From contig JADKFY010000006.1 of NCBI GenBank assembly GCA_016717305.1, positions 1 to 64,000 on the forward strand: a DNA stretch of 64,000 nt. Reading direction: 5' to 3'. The notes below the pieces were generated by a model. That model was not told the origin of the DNA. It made no database searches and saw only the letters and a program-made list of their open reading frames with translations. Every line of letters begins with the position of its first letter. The stretch's first letter is position 1. A program made the translations under genes and the position numbers. Source of the stretch: Flavobacteriales bacterium (GTDB lineage Bacteria > Bacteroidota > Bacteroidia > Flavobacteriales_F > PHOS-HE28). This document shows positions 1 through 9,830 of this stretch, one piece after another.

Positions 1-801
1 AACGATACCATCGAGCGCCTAAAAGACATGAAGGCGAAGCTGTCAACGAAAATGGTGGGCGAAACACTTGAGCAGCATTGTGAGATCGAGTTCGAGAAGT
101 TGCGCGCCACTGCATTTCCGAAAGCCTACTTCGAGAAGGACAATGATGCCAAGACAGGTAGCAAGGGTGATTACATCTTCCGCGACGCGGACGAGGTCGG
201 TACTGAGGCCGTCTCGATCATGTTCGAGATGAAGAACGAGAACGATACCACAGCGACCAAGAAGAAGAACGAGGACTTCCTCAAGGAACTCGACAAGGAC
301 CGCAACGAAAAGGGATGTGAGTACGCTGTGCTCGTAACACTACTGGAACCCGACAACGACCTCTATAACGGCGGTATCGTGGATGTATCCCATCGCTACC
401 CGAAGATGTACATCGTCCGGCCTCAGTTCTTCATCCCGATCATTACGCTGCTGCGGAATGCCGCCCAGAACTCACTGAAGTTCAAAACCGAACTCGCTCT
501 GGTAAAGGCGCAGAATATCGACATCACGAACTTCGAGAGTGAACTCGATGAATTCAAGACAGCCTTCGGCAGGAACTACGACCTCGCATCCAGGCATTTC
601 CTAAAGGCGGTCGAAGAGATCGATAAGTCGATCAAACACCTGGAGAATACGAAAGCCGCGCTCCTAGGAACAGAAAACAATCTCCGGCTTGCGAATAACA
701 AGGCGCAGGATGTGACCATCAAGAAGCTGACGCGCAATAACCCGACGATGGCTGCGAAGTTTGGGGACCTCAAGAATCCTGACACTGCGGCTGAGGATTG
801 A
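1..801 (+). CDS. DUF2130 domain protein, 5'-truncated by window edge
   Basis: The reading frame is open from base 1, so the N-terminus lies outside the window; an internal ATG at 28 is not the true start. The visible 266 residues match the conserved DUF2130 C-terminal half: a GETLEQHCEIEFEKLR segment, then YFEKDNDAKTGSKGDYIFRD and IMFEMKNEND, acidic and lysine positions reminiscent of a PD-(D/E)XK-like nuclease core. A long helical, probably coiled-coil tail follows (residues about 160-240). DUF2130 proteins are often described as nuclease-like but have no settled role. The stop is at 799-801. I am confident of the family and not of the function. Confidence 0.85.
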   Translation, partial: NDTIERLKDMKAKLSTKMVGETLEQHCEIEFEKLRATAFPKAYFEKDNDAKTGSKGDYIFRDADEVGTEAVSIMFEMKNENDTTATKKKNEDFLKELDKDRNEKGCEYAVLVTLLEPDNDLYNGGIVDVSHRYPKMYIVRPQFFIPIITLLRNAAQNSLKFKTELALVKAQNIDITNFESELDEFKTAFGRNYDLASRHFLKAVEEIDKSIKHLENTKAALLGTENNLRLANNKAQDVTIKKLTRNNPTMAAKFGDLKNPDTAAED

Positions 802-809
802 GGCAATTG

Positions 810-1000
810 CCAAGGCCAACGGCAACTTGCCCAACAGCCCAAAGGCCAAACAGCCTAAAGCCCTTCACTCGAGCGCTCCTTCCACCGGCCAGTGGCCCCT
901 TGGCCAAGCAGCCCAAAGCCTCTGAGCCAATAGGCCTTTAAGCCATGCGGCCAGAAAGCCAAGAAGCCCAACCGCCAAGAGCCCCTTGGCTGTTCATCAT
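810..1000. repeat. Degenerate GCC/AA-rich low-complexity tract
   Basis: Words such as GGCCAA, AAGCCC and AGCCAA recur every 8-12 bases through this intergenic stretch, without an exact repeat unit. Similar wording (AAGCCAACAGCCAAAG) appears again near 7343-7410. The tract separates the DUF2130 gene from the DUF1772 gene. No coding potential or regulatory site is recognised. Confidence 0.5.
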
Positions 1001-1112
1001 CATCGGCCCGATCGAACGATCACCCACCTTTACGTGTTCTTGGACCTGATCGGACCTGCCGTGGTGGTGGATCCTGTTCAGCAAGCCACGATCACCGACC
1101 AATGACCCAGAA

Positions 1113-1583
1113 ATGAACAGGACGCTCGCGTATACCACGATCATCGCAACGGCTGCCTTTGCCGGCAATATGATCAACATCGGCCTGAGCTATGGGCCGC
1201 ATTGGAAGAGCCTGCCTCCTGTCGAGTTCATGCAAACCTTCGCGGTCGATTTTCCCCACCTGCTGATCCCGACGGCCACTACCCTCTTACCTGCTTTCAT
1301 AGGCTCGTTGGTTCTCTACTTCAGGTCCGAGAAGGGTTCCGCAGCGAAGCATTATTGGCTGTGCGCGTTGATCGGACTACTGGTGGTCAACATCCAGACC
1401 GTGGCCTATCACCTGCCCATGAACTTGGAATTCATGGCCGGAACCGTAGACCCATCAGCGGTAGCCAGTCAGCTGAACGGCTGGTTGATCTCCCATTGGG
1501 TAAGGATCGGTATCGCCCTTGCGTCGAGCGTATTCGCGTTGAAGGCATTGGAAGCTTCTTCACACGGCGGATCGGTGAAGTGA
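1113..1583 (+). CDS. DUF1772 (anthrone-oxygenase-like) membrane protein
   Basis: This 156-residue integral membrane protein has four predicted helices at about residues 4-24, 48-70, 80-98 and 125-145. The LPMN motif (101-104) and the WLISHWVR segment (124-131) in front of the last helix are the hallmarks of the DUF1772/anthrone oxygenase-like family. Members are small four-helix inner-membrane proteins, sometimes linked to oxidation of aromatic compounds, but most are uncharacterised. The gene stands alone between a low-complexity tract and a minisatellite. The ATG at 1113 is the first in frame and gives the usual family length. Confidence 0.75.
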   Translation: MNRTLAYTTIIATAAFAGNMINIGLSYGPHWKSLPPVEFMQTFAVDFPHLLIPTATTLLPAFIGSLVLYFRSEKGSAAKHYWLCALIGLLVVNIQTVAYHLPMNLEFMAGTVDPSAVASQLNGWLISHWVRIGIALASSVFALKALEASSHGGSVK

Positions 1584-1660
1584 CCGGCGGCTCACGTTCA
1601 GCCAAGCACATTCGATCGACATTGGAGACCATACTACCGGATACCGGGATCGCAGTTGCC

Positions 1661-2160
1661 AGGCATCGTGGTCGTAGTGGTCGGGCATCGTGGTCATGGT
1701 GGTCGGGCATCGTGGTCATGGTTGCCGGGCATCGGGGTCGTGGTTACCGGGCATCGTGGTCGTAGTGGCCGGGCATCGTGGTCGTAGTGGCCGGGCATCG
1801 TGGTCGTAGTGGTCGGGCATCGTGGTCGTGGTTGTCGAGCATCGTTGTCATGGTGGTCGGGCATCGTGGTCATGGTGGTCGGGCATCGTGGTCATAGTGG
1901 TCGGGCATCGTGGTCGTAGTGGTCGGGCATCGTGGTCGTAGTGGCCGGGCCTCGTGGTCGTAGTGGTCGGGCATCGTGGTCGTAGTGGTCGGGCATCATG
2001 GTCATGGTGGTCGGGCATCGTGGTCATAGTGGTCGGGCATCGTCGTCATGGTGGTCGGGCATCGTGGTCATAGTGGTCGGGCATCGTGGTCGTAGTTGCC
2101 TGGCATCGTGGTGGTAGTGGTCGGGAATCTTGGTCGTAGTGGTCGGGCATCGTGGTCACA
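1661..2160. repeat. 22-bp tandem repeat array (minisatellite), about 23 units
   Basis: Units begin at 1661, 1683, 1705, 1727, 1749 and so on to 2145, always exactly 22 bases apart with no indel. The core is GGGCATCGTGGTC followed by a variable half such as GTAGTGGTC, ATGGTGGTC or ATAGTGGTC. Variation is almost confined to a few positions (A/G and T/C transitions), which implies recent or continuing homogenisation. There are no unique spacers, so it is not a CRISPR array. Because 22 is not a multiple of 3 and TAG/TGA triplets recur, no continuous protein is encoded on either strand. Confidence 0.95.
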
Positions 2161-2280
2161 TCCCGTGGTCAATACAGGCACGTTCCCCTTCCCTTATGTA
2201 ACCATACGCCAGAGTCCACGTTCCAAGGTCCGTGCTATAACTCATCCTGCGGTCCCAGGGAGCACACGGACCGAACGACC

Positions 2281-2904
2281 ATGTACGCGAACATTAAATT
2301 GGACTTGTTCAACATGCGGCCACCAGCATTGCTGGCCTTGTTGAACCATGTGACCACCAGCTTGGACGGGAACCCGCTATTCCCTGCTCCCACTATACCC
2401 GTATCCGCACTGCGCGACCTGACCAATGAGCTTCGTGATTCGATCGTCGAAGCCACGCATGGCAGCCTGTCCGCCCGTGTGTATCGGGATGCCAAGGTTG
2501 TGGAGGTGCGGAGCGCGTTACGTAGAACGTCGGATTATGTGCGTATGGAAAGTGCCGGAGATGCTGCGAAACTGTGTTCAAGTGGGTTTTCATTGCGCAA
2601 AGTGCCTTCACCGATAAATGAGGTGGATGCACCTAAGGGACTAGTTGCCAAACCCACCAGCAGCACGGGTGAAGTAAAGCTGCGTTGGGGTCGCACACAC
2701 GGTGCCCGCATATTTCGCGTTGAACGCTGCGAAGTGGACCCTACGACTGGTGACGTTACCTGGACCACCATTGGTACGGTGAGCCGCCAGAGTTTCACGG
2801 CCGTTGATCTTGTCCCCTACGCCCCGTATTGGTTCCGCGTTTTCGCTTTCGGTAAGGACAATGAGGGCCTACCGAGCAATGTTGCCCTTGGGCGCGCGGC
2901 GTAG
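2281..2904 (+). CDS. Fibronectin type III domain protein
   Basis: The predicted protein has 207 residues. The N-terminal 120 residues are helical and of no family I recognise. The C-terminal part (about residues 118-205) reads as one FN3 domain: a proline-rich linker, a GEVKLRWGRTHGARIFRVERC strand pair, a TWTTIGTV strand and the closing LVPYAPYWFRVFAFG strand. There is no signal peptide, so it may be cytoplasmic. The ATG at 2281 is chosen because the frame upstream, from 2152, is an extension running out of the minisatellite. Similar proteins in Bacteroidota are short, single-FN3 hypothetical proteins. Confidence 0.65.
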   Translation: MYANIKLDLFNMRPPALLALLNHVTTSLDGNPLFPAPTIPVSALRDLTNELRDSIVEATHGSLSARVYRDAKVVEVRSALRRTSDYVRMESAGDAAKLCSSGFSLRKVPSPINEVDAPKGLVAKPTSSTGEVKLRWGRTHGARIFRVERCEVDPTTGDVTWTTIGTVSRQSFTAVDLVPYAPYWFRVFAFGKDNEGLPSNVALGRAA

Positions 2905-2945
2905 GCCAAGGTCACTGGGTGCGCTATTTCAGGACGGGACACACC

Positions 2946-5284
2946 TTACTGAACGACCAGCTTTGTTCTGTATGCATGCGTTGCCGTTCTCAGTTCGACG
3001 AAGAAGATACCGGAGGTCATTCCCGGTACCTCTCCCACGGAAAGTTGGATCAGCTTGTGTACCGGCCGCACGTTTTCCAAGGGGCATGGTTCTTACGATC
3101 CTCCCGGCTACATCATGTATGGTCAGTGAGATCGTTTCCGTGCGTTCCAAGTTGAATGAAAGTGTGGTGGTGTTCGAGAATGGATTCGGGAAAGCGGACA
3201 GCCCTGGTATCCCGTGTTCGGGCATTCAGTTACACCTGTTGATATGCATGAGTGCAACGTTCTATCGATGCATTCATAGCCCACTACGCCATTCGGGTTG
3301 AACAGGGCCGCGCCTTTTCCGTGCGATAGCACCACGATATTTCCAAGGGTATCCATTTCCAGTTGCCGAACAAGCTTTTCCGGCAGTCCTGAATTCGCTG
3401 TGGTATAGGCGGTCCAGTTTGTTCCATCAAAAGAACAAAGCCCGGCGGGATGCCAAGAATGGCGTCTTCGCAGCCAACCCAAAGTGTTCCCGCACTGTCA
3501 ATGAGCAATGCATTTATCCAGAGTGCGAGCAATCCGGTGTTGCTGGTGTCGTAGAGCGTCCAGTTCACGTCATCGAATTCGTACAGGCCCTGCTCGGTTG
3601 CGATCCATTTATCCCCAAGCGCATCAAAGGCAATATCCGCAATGTTGCCAGGTGGTAGCGGAGAATTGTTGGCGTTGTAGTACGTGATGTTGGTCTGGTC
3701 GTACTTGGCCAAACCGAATGTGCCGCAGAACCAAACATTGTTGTCGATATCCACGCGGATCCTGTTCAGGCCTTGGCCAAAAACACAGACCGGTTCGCCT
3801 GCATTGTATAAACTGACCTCGGTCCACTGATCCGTTGCATGATCATACTTTGAGAAACTGCAATTGTTATCGTGTCCGATATACACATGGCCGGTATGGT
3901 CGGCTCCGATCACGTCCAAGAATTGCAAGGACACACCGCTATTCGCATTGTCCCATAAGTGCCATGCCGCAGGGTCGTTCACATCACCACCTGGTATCTG
4001 GACCACACCACCCGCAAGTCCGTTGAATGCCATCCAAATATCACCAGAACTGTCTTCCGTGACCCCTCCTCCTGTTCCTGTATAATCAATGGGCGCGGGC
4101 CATACGTTCTGATTATACGGTCCGTAATCCTGCCACGTTGGACAGTCGAACACATTGATGCCGCCATTCATATCGCTGGAAAGCCAGATGCGGTTCCTGC
4201 TATCCACAAAGACAGCGTTGTTCAGCATGGATGTAGCTCCCGTATTCTGGCTGGTGTAAGTCGTCCAACTACTGCCATCATATTTTTCCACGAATCCGTT
4301 CCCGCATGTCCAGAAGGTGCCATCCTCCGCGATGCGTACATCTTTGACATGGCCCGGTGTAATGTGCGATGTCCACACACCGTTGGTGCGGATCTGTACG
4401 CCCGATGGCGCCGTTCCACCGATGGAACCGATCATCACGGTTTCTCCCATCGCATCCACTTCCGTCATGTAGATATTACCGAAAGGTGCGTTGTTGGCAT
4501 TGATGTGCGCCCAATCCGTTCCGTCGTAGATATCCACGGAAAAGGTGGAGACCGCGTATACTTTATTGGTGCTTTCATCCACTTCGACATCATTGATCTC
4601 GTCGAACACGATGCCTGAGTTGGCTTGCGTGAATACGGTCCAATCCACGCCGTTGAATTTGACCAATCCAGCATGACTGGCGATCCAAATGTTGTTCTGC
4701 GCATCCACATCGATGTCGGTCAGGTCGATCGTAGGCAGTCCGGAATTGGAAGGCGTGTAGATGGTCCATGTTGTACCATCGTATTTGCCGAGACCGCCAA
4801 GATCCTGCCCGAAGTCATAGAAAGTGACCCACACGTTATCGTTGTGATCAACAGCAATGGCATTCATCAGGTCAGTGGGAAATGGCGCATTGGTCATGTC
4901 CCACTTCGTCCATGAAGTGCCGTCATAATGCGCAACGCCGCCATGTTCGTTGAAATTCACGTTCGCATTGCATGCTACCCAGATACCATTGTTCTGGTCG
5001 AACGCAATGCCATAGACCTGTGCGTTCGGGATGTAGCCTTCAAAATTGCTCCACGCCGTGAAGACGGAGTCACCGAACCGAACAACACTTCCTTCGCTGT
5101 AGAAGGGAAGATATCCCCCTGTCCATTTGTCACCGCATCGGTCCACTTCAATGGTCCTGAAATAGTCACCACCGAGGCCGGTATTGGTGGGTCGGATATA
5201 GTTCCAGTTCGGCTCAATGGGCTGTGCGACCAGCGATGTGGATAGCAGTAGAAGGATCGCAATGGAATGGATCGTCTTTTTCAT
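2946..5284 (-). pseudogene. T9SS-sorted propeller-repeat protein, broken by three frameshifts
   Basis: Starting at 5284 the protein has a signal peptide (hydrophobic core ILLLLSTSLVAQ), then about ten repeats of the type YDGTSWTxYxxxNSGLP followed by IxxDxxxNxW, as in two-component-regulator-type beta propellers. The main frame ends at 3284 in unrelated sequence. The homologous reading continues in a second frame from about 3440 (FDGTNWTAYTTANSGLPEKL), in a third from about 3235 (LSAFPNPFSNTTTLSFNLER) and in another after about 3065, where the normal T9SS end FFVELRTATHAYRTKLVVQ runs to a stop at 2946-2948. At least three indels therefore separate signal peptide from sorting domain. This is either a decayed cargo gene or accumulated assembly errors. 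Confidence 0.85.
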
Positions 5285-5644
5285 GATGTCTGTTTTCCGA
5301 TGGGTGACCGATCAGCAATTCCGTTGTGATCTCTTCGGATCAGATCCGGGAAGCGTGTTGGACATTGCTCCGGGTTGATCGCTTGGTGAAGGTAGTTCCG
5401 GTGAACACGGCGGCTACTAATTGTTGCCCAAGAGGGTTGTTGAAGTGATGAAGCGGTAGTATGCGGGTCTGAATGTGCGCAGCGCCTATTCCTATAGGTC
5501 TCCATCAGGGCCAGCTTGCCGCTTGTACCATCGCCGGGTCTCCGGCTCGGGAACCTGCCCATCCCCTTTTTCTGTCTGCATCGCCCAAGGCTTGTATCGT
5601 CTTCCGGCGTCCATCGGCCGATCACTCCTTCCGCGACCCGTCCG
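5285..5644. other. Intergenic region, no feature recognised
   Basis: This 360-base gap lies upstream of the broken propeller gene and downstream of the next minus-strand gene. I see no plausible ORF, no clear TAnnTTTG element and no strong hairpin with a T tract. Confidence 0.5.
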
Positions 5645-7231
5645 TTAGTGCTGCACCACGATCCTGGCCCTGTGCCGGGTGTTCTTCATTCGAACCTCCA
5701 GGATATAGCTGCCATCCTCGAATTGGTCGGTACCGATACGCATAGGTTCCCCTGGCGCAGCCACGAACCGGTGCGCCGCACAGATGGAACCGAGGGCATT
5801 GAACAGGACCACCTCGATGCGTTCAGGCCGGTCCAGCGGGATGGTGAACCAGGTTCCATCGGAGCTGGGATCCGGCCCGACCATCATGGCCGTCGCCGCA
5901 GGTTCCTCGGCGATGCCGGTGTAGTAACAGAGGTCGGTGCGCGTTGGCATGAACGGCATGGGATCGACCGAGATCGTGCCTTCAACAAAGTTCAGGGGCG
6001 ATCGTAGTAGCGGGAGCGGCACTACGACCGGGGCAAGATCAACGATCACGGGATCCATCGGGGAATCGTAACAGAACCCATTGAGGTCCGCATCCAGTTT
6101 GCAGAGATCGAAAAGGCTCCCCCCCCAACGGGACGGAAGTGTCATGAAACCGCCGTCAACCATGGGTTCGATGCCCGTCAGACTGAAGGAATCCCATTCG
6201 GCCACGGTGAGGTCGCCGATCATTTTCGACATGACCAGGTCCCCTTGTGCGCTGAACCGGAGCACAAATGGCAGGTCGAGGACCGGCGACGCGCTCATTT
6301 GTCGCGTGCCGATGATCACACAGCCGCCATCCTGCGTAGCTGCTATTCCACGCTGGGTCATCAACTCCGTATCGTATGCGATGTCCTTGGCCCAGACCAG
6401 CTCATCCTGCTCATCCAGGTACAGCAGCACAACATGGTCCGGTACCGTGTCATTCACCATCACCGAGATGAAGTGGCCACCGTTGGCAGAGCGGACCATG
6501 CTCCTGCCCAAATAGAACAATGCCATTCCAAGTGGGAGATGGATCTCGCGGTAGTTGGTAACGACCCCAGCACTATCCGAACGCCAGAAGGAAAGTGGCC
6601 GATATGCGCCTGGGCCGTTGGCCGCGAAGCCCATATACGCGTACTGATCGTTCCCCTCGTGCACCATGTCCATGGCGTTCGGGAAATTGTGGACCGAACC
6701 GGGCGAGGAATGGGTATGCTGTGAGCGGATATGGCCCAACGCGTCCAAGTGGATGATCATGTCGGCACCGAAGCACCCACCACCGGTAAGCATCATGCCA
6801 CCGTCCGTGGTGGGCGCCAGCGCTTGGAAATTCGCATAGGAACCGATGTAAAGAGTCCTCGCCCACTGTAGGTCGCCATGGTCCCTGACCTTGAAGACAA
6901 AGGTCGAATCGCTCCCCAACTGCCTTGCGAGGAATGCGAACGATGAATCGCTCAACGTAGCGATATATGCAGGGACCACGGTCGGCGTGAGGCTGGCCGT
7001 CCTCATCCATACGAGGTCACCATCACGATCGACCTTATAGTAGACAAGGTGTTCTGAATTGAACGTTGCGCCATAGAAACCTCCGTCCTGGGCCGGTGAG
7101 ATACCACCAGCTGTGAAGCTGGTCGGTGAGTAGCGCGCATAGAACGTGCCTTGAGCGGTCACGGGGGGTGACATGATCACCCAAATACAAACAGCGATCA
7201 ACACAGAACGGATGGAGGGGGTACGCATCAT
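5645..7231 (-). CDS. Secreted T9SS cargo protein with beta-propeller-like repeats
   Basis: The frame is open from 7759, but the start at 7231 (MMRTPSIRS) puts a clean signal peptide (VLIAVCIWVIMSPPVTAQ) at the N-terminus; the upstream residues are arginine/proline-rich noise. The mature protein of about 500 residues contains repeated DGGF/DGGM segments (SPAQDGGFYGA, TTDGGMMLTGG, TQDGGCVIIGT, MVDGGFMTLP), typical of large outer-surface proteins that list strand-turn-strand repeats. The last 80 residues look like a type A T9SS sorting domain (DPSSDGTWFTI, VVLFNALGSI, LEVRMKNTRHRARIVVQH). It would be exported by Sec and then across the outer membrane by T9SS. Ligand or activity is unknown. Confidence 0.75.
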   Translation of the reverse strand: MMRTPSIRSVLIAVCIWVIMSPPVTAQGTFYARYSPTSFTAGGISPAQDGGFYGATFNSEHLVYYKVDRDGDLVWMRTASLTPTVVPAYIATLSDSSFAFLARQLGSDSTFVFKVRDHGDLQWARTLYIGSYANFQALAPTTDGGMMLTGGGCFGADMIIHLDALGHIRSQHTHSSPGSVHNFPNAMDMVHEGNDQYAYMGFAANGPGAYRPLSFWRSDSAGVVTNYREIHLPLGMALFYLGRSMVRSANGGHFISVMVNDTVPDHVVLLYLDEQDELVWAKDIAYDTELMTQRGIAATQDGGCVIIGTRQMSASPVLDLPFVLRFSAQGDLVMSKMIGDLTVAEWDSFSLTGIEPMVDGGFMTLPSRWGGSLFDLCKLDADLNGFCYDSPMDPVIVDLAPVVVPLPLLRSPLNFVEGTISVDPMPFMPTRTDLCYYTGIAEEPAATAMMVGPDPSSDGTWFTIPLDRPERIEVVLFNALGSICAAHRFVAAPGEPMRIGTDQFEDGSYILEVRMKNTRHRARIVVQH

Positions 7232-7792
7232 AACGTGCAAAGTACAGCGCTTGGTAATGGCAGATAATGGATAACGGGCATCGGTCCGGTATTCGACTTT
7301 GGTGGTGAACAGAAAGCGGTTATCGGCAGACCCTTGTACACAACCGGAAGCCAACAGCCAAAGCGGCCCCAACAATTGGTTAATTGGCCGAGAAGCCTTT
7401 AGCCAAGCGCCGCCCACCACACCAACCTGGCGCATGCCGCCACCATGGCACGGCGCTGCTCTGCTATCGTACGGCGGCGGTATGGGATAGCAAGGCGGCA
7501 TGGGTGCGGCGGGATGCGGAACGCGAGGCGGAGTTCCAGATGAGTTATGGGCGGTAAGTGGCAGTTGCTCCACTGTCCCCTGCTTTCGCGGACCTGAACC
7601 TCTTGCTTGGTCTGTCGTGCATTTGACGCCGACCCTGCAGTCCTGATGTTCCCGGTTGGACCCCGGCTCGTGGGCCGGGGCTCCCCTTTCCAATTGGCGG
7701 CGCCTGCCCCGGCCTGCGAGACAGGGTTGTCGCGGTAATACCGGGCAAATCGTTCGCATTTACCGTCATCCCGGATCAGGTATATTCGCAGT
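7232..7792. other. Intergenic region with low-complexity and a dispersed repeat
   Basis: This 561-base gap separates divergent genes (T9SS cargo to the left, cyclase to the right). It holds a GCCAA-rich stretch near 7343-7410 like that at 810-1000, a GGCGG/GGATG-rich stretch near 7440-7530, and a dispersed repeat copy at 7684-7733. A promoter for the left gene may be TACTTTG near 7240, one base short of the TAnnTTTG consensus. Confidence 0.45.
7684..7733 (+). repeat. Dispersed intergenic repeat, copy 1
   Basis: The ends CCCTTTCCAATTG and CAGGGTTGTCGC flank a GC-rich middle containing GCCTGCCCCGGCCTGC. The same ends in the same order and orientation occur at 15904-15948, where the middle folds as CCTGCC-GAA-GGCAGG. 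The two copies differ by a few substitutions and a short indel. Confidence 0.6.
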
Positions 7793-9625
7793 ATGCACAG
7801 GCACGTCCTCCCCGTCCTGCTCATCGCGGTGCATCTGCCGTTGCTGTCCGTGGCCCAGAAACAAGGCCAGGAGAGGATCGATTCGCTCGTCCAGCTCCTG
7901 CCTGCCATGGCCGATGACAGCGCCAAGGTGAAGCTACTGGAGGAGATCGGTTACAGCTACTACGGCATCAACCCGGACGAGGGTGTGAAATACGGCCACG
8001 CTTCACTGGAGCTGGCGCAAAAGCTGGGTTGGGAGAAGGGCATGGCCCAGGCCTACAACACGATCGGGATCAACTACGGATACGGCAAGGCGGATCATCC
8101 CAAGGCGCTGGACAACTACCTGAAAGCGCTCACCATCAGCGAACGCATCGGCGACGTACGCCAGGTAGCCAGCTTGCTCAACAACATCGGTTCGGTGTAC
8201 GATGACCAGGGCGATGACAACAAAGCGCTGGCGTACTACGAGCGCTCCTTGGCTGCGAACCGTGCATTGGGCAACACGAACTCCGTGGCGAACAACCTGA
8301 GCAACATCGGCGTGGTGCATACGCGGTTGAAGAACTTCGAGAAGGCGATCAGCTACAAAAAGGAGGCCCTGAAGCTGAAGGAGGAACTCGGCGACCGTTG
8401 GGGCATCGCCACGAACACCAACCAGCTCGCGCGCATCTATGGCGAAATGGGAAGGCTGGATACGGCGGTCGTGCTTTTCAAGGTCGCCCTGGGCATCTAC
8501 CGCGAACTGGGCGACCGGAACGGGGAAGCCAAGTCACTGGCACAGCTGGGCTCGGCCAATATCTACCGCGCACAGGAGGACCCAATGTTGGAAAAAGTCC
8601 TTCTGCGGGACGCACTGCTCTACACGGATAGTTCACTCTCCATCTATCGCGAGATCGGCGAGCTGCACGCCACATCGGATGCGTACCGCACGCGCAGCGA
8701 GATCAACCACGCGATCGGCGACGATGCTTCGGCACTGGCCGATCACAAGATCGCCGAGGCTTATGAGGACACCGTCTTCAACCTGGAGAAGGACAAGAAG
8801 CTGGTGCAACAGGCCATGCAGTATGAGTTCGACAAGAAGGAGGCCTTTAACCGTGCCGAACAGGAAAAGAAGGACCAACGTGAACGACTGGTGCGCAACG
8901 GCATCGCAGGCGGGCTCGCCTTCGCACTGCTCTTCCTCGGCGTGGTATGGCGGCAGCGGAACAAGATCAATACCGCGCGCAAGCGCAGCGATGAACTGCT
9001 CTTGAATATCCTGCCGGAAGAAGTGGCCGAGGAACTGAAGAACACCGGCACCGCACGGGCCAGGCACTTCGACAATGCGACCATCCTCTTCACTGATTTC
9101 AAAGGCTTCACCCAGCTCAGCGAAAAGGTATCGCCAGCCGCGCTCGTCGCCGAGTTGAACACATGCTTCAAGGAGTTCGACTCCATCATGACCAAGCACC
9201 ACATCGAGAAGATCAAGACCATCGGCGATGCGTACATGGCCGCTGGCGGGCTGCCCGATCCGCAGCACGGCTCGCCGTCCGATGTGGTGCGTGCCGCGCT
9301 GGAGATGCAGGAGTTCATGAAACGGCACAAGGCCGCAAGCGAAGCAGCAGGCAAGCCCTTCTTCGAGATGCGTGTCGGGATACACAGCGGTCCTGTTGTG
9401 GCGGGCATCGTGGGCGTGAAGAAGTTCCAGTATGATATCTGGGGCGATACGGTGAACACCGCCAGCCGTATGGAATCATCTGGCGAAGTGGGTCAGGTGA
9501 ACATCAGCGAGGCGACGTATGCTCTGGTGAAGGATGAGCCGGGACTCACGTTCACGCCGCGTGGAAAAGTGCAGGCGAAGGGCAAGGGGGAAATGGAGAT
9601 GTTCTTCGTTGAGCGCACGGCGTGA
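7793..9625 (+). CDS. TPR-containing class III adenylate cyclase, membrane-anchored
   Basis: This 610-residue protein has a signal peptide (to about residue 21), about six to seven tetratricopeptide repeats (about 45-330, for example GMAQAYNTIGINYGYG, QVASLLNNIGSVYDDQG), a coiled coil, one transmembrane helix (about 370-387) and a C-terminal class III cyclase domain. Metal-binding aspartates are D435 (FTDFKGFT) and D479 (IGDAYMA). K475 and D548 (YDIWG) are the adenine-selecting pair, and N555/R559 (NTASR) are the transition-state residues, so all catalytic positions for cAMP synthesis are present. The TPR part would be periplasmic, the cyclase cytoplasmic. The adjacent gene at 9831 is a paralogue. 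Confidence 0.93.
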   Translation: MHRHVLPVLLIAVHLPLLSVAQKQGQERIDSLVQLLPAMADDSAKVKLLEEIGYSYYGINPDEGVKYGHASLELAQKLGWEKGMAQAYNTIGINYGYGKADHPKALDNYLKALTISERIGDVRQVASLLNNIGSVYDDQGDDNKALAYYERSLAANRALGNTNSVANNLSNIGVVHTRLKNFEKAISYKKEALKLKEELGDRWGIATNTNQLARIYGEMGRLDTAVVLFKVALGIYRELGDRNGEAKSLAQLGSANIYRAQEDPMLEKVLLRDALLYTDSSLSIYREIGELHATSDAYRTRSEINHAIGDDASALADHKIAEAYEDTVFNLEKDKKLVQQAMQYEFDKKEAFNRAEQEKKDQRERLVRNGIAGGLAFALLFLGVVWRQRNKINTARKRSDELLLNILPEEVAEELKNTGTARARHFDNATILFTDFKGFTQLSEKVSPAALVAELNTCFKEFDSIMTKHHIEKIKTIGDAYMAAGGLPDPQHGSPSDVVRAALEMQEFMKRHKAASEAAGKPFFEMRVGIHSGPVVAGIVGVKKFQYDIWGDTVNTASRMESSGEVGQVNISEATYALVKDEPGLTFTPRGKVQAKGKGEMEMFFVERTA

Positions 9626-9830
9626 AGCTGGTTTCGGACCTTCAGGTCAAACGGCGGCAGATCGCTGAAACAGTGGAAAGGACAGGGCGACCGAGTACAG
9701 CTGGAGGATGAGGACCCGCACTACGGTGGGATAGGTGATGGGCTTGGAGGAGCTATCCGCCGGACGCGTATATACCGCAAAAATCCTTTCTTTTGGGTGG
9801 GGCATGATCGCATGCCGCAAGCTTTCAAGC

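Noticed and set aside
1661..2160. Tandem array considered as CRISPR or as a repetitive protein gene
   Set aside because: Units abut with no unique spacers, the 22-base period is not a multiple of 3, and recurring TAG/TGA prevents a long product on either strand.
5645..7759. Longer 704-residue form of the T9SS gene from 7759
   Set aside because: The first 176 residues are arginine/proline-rich with no signal peptide and overlap a dispersed repeat; the start at 7231 restores a clean signal peptide.
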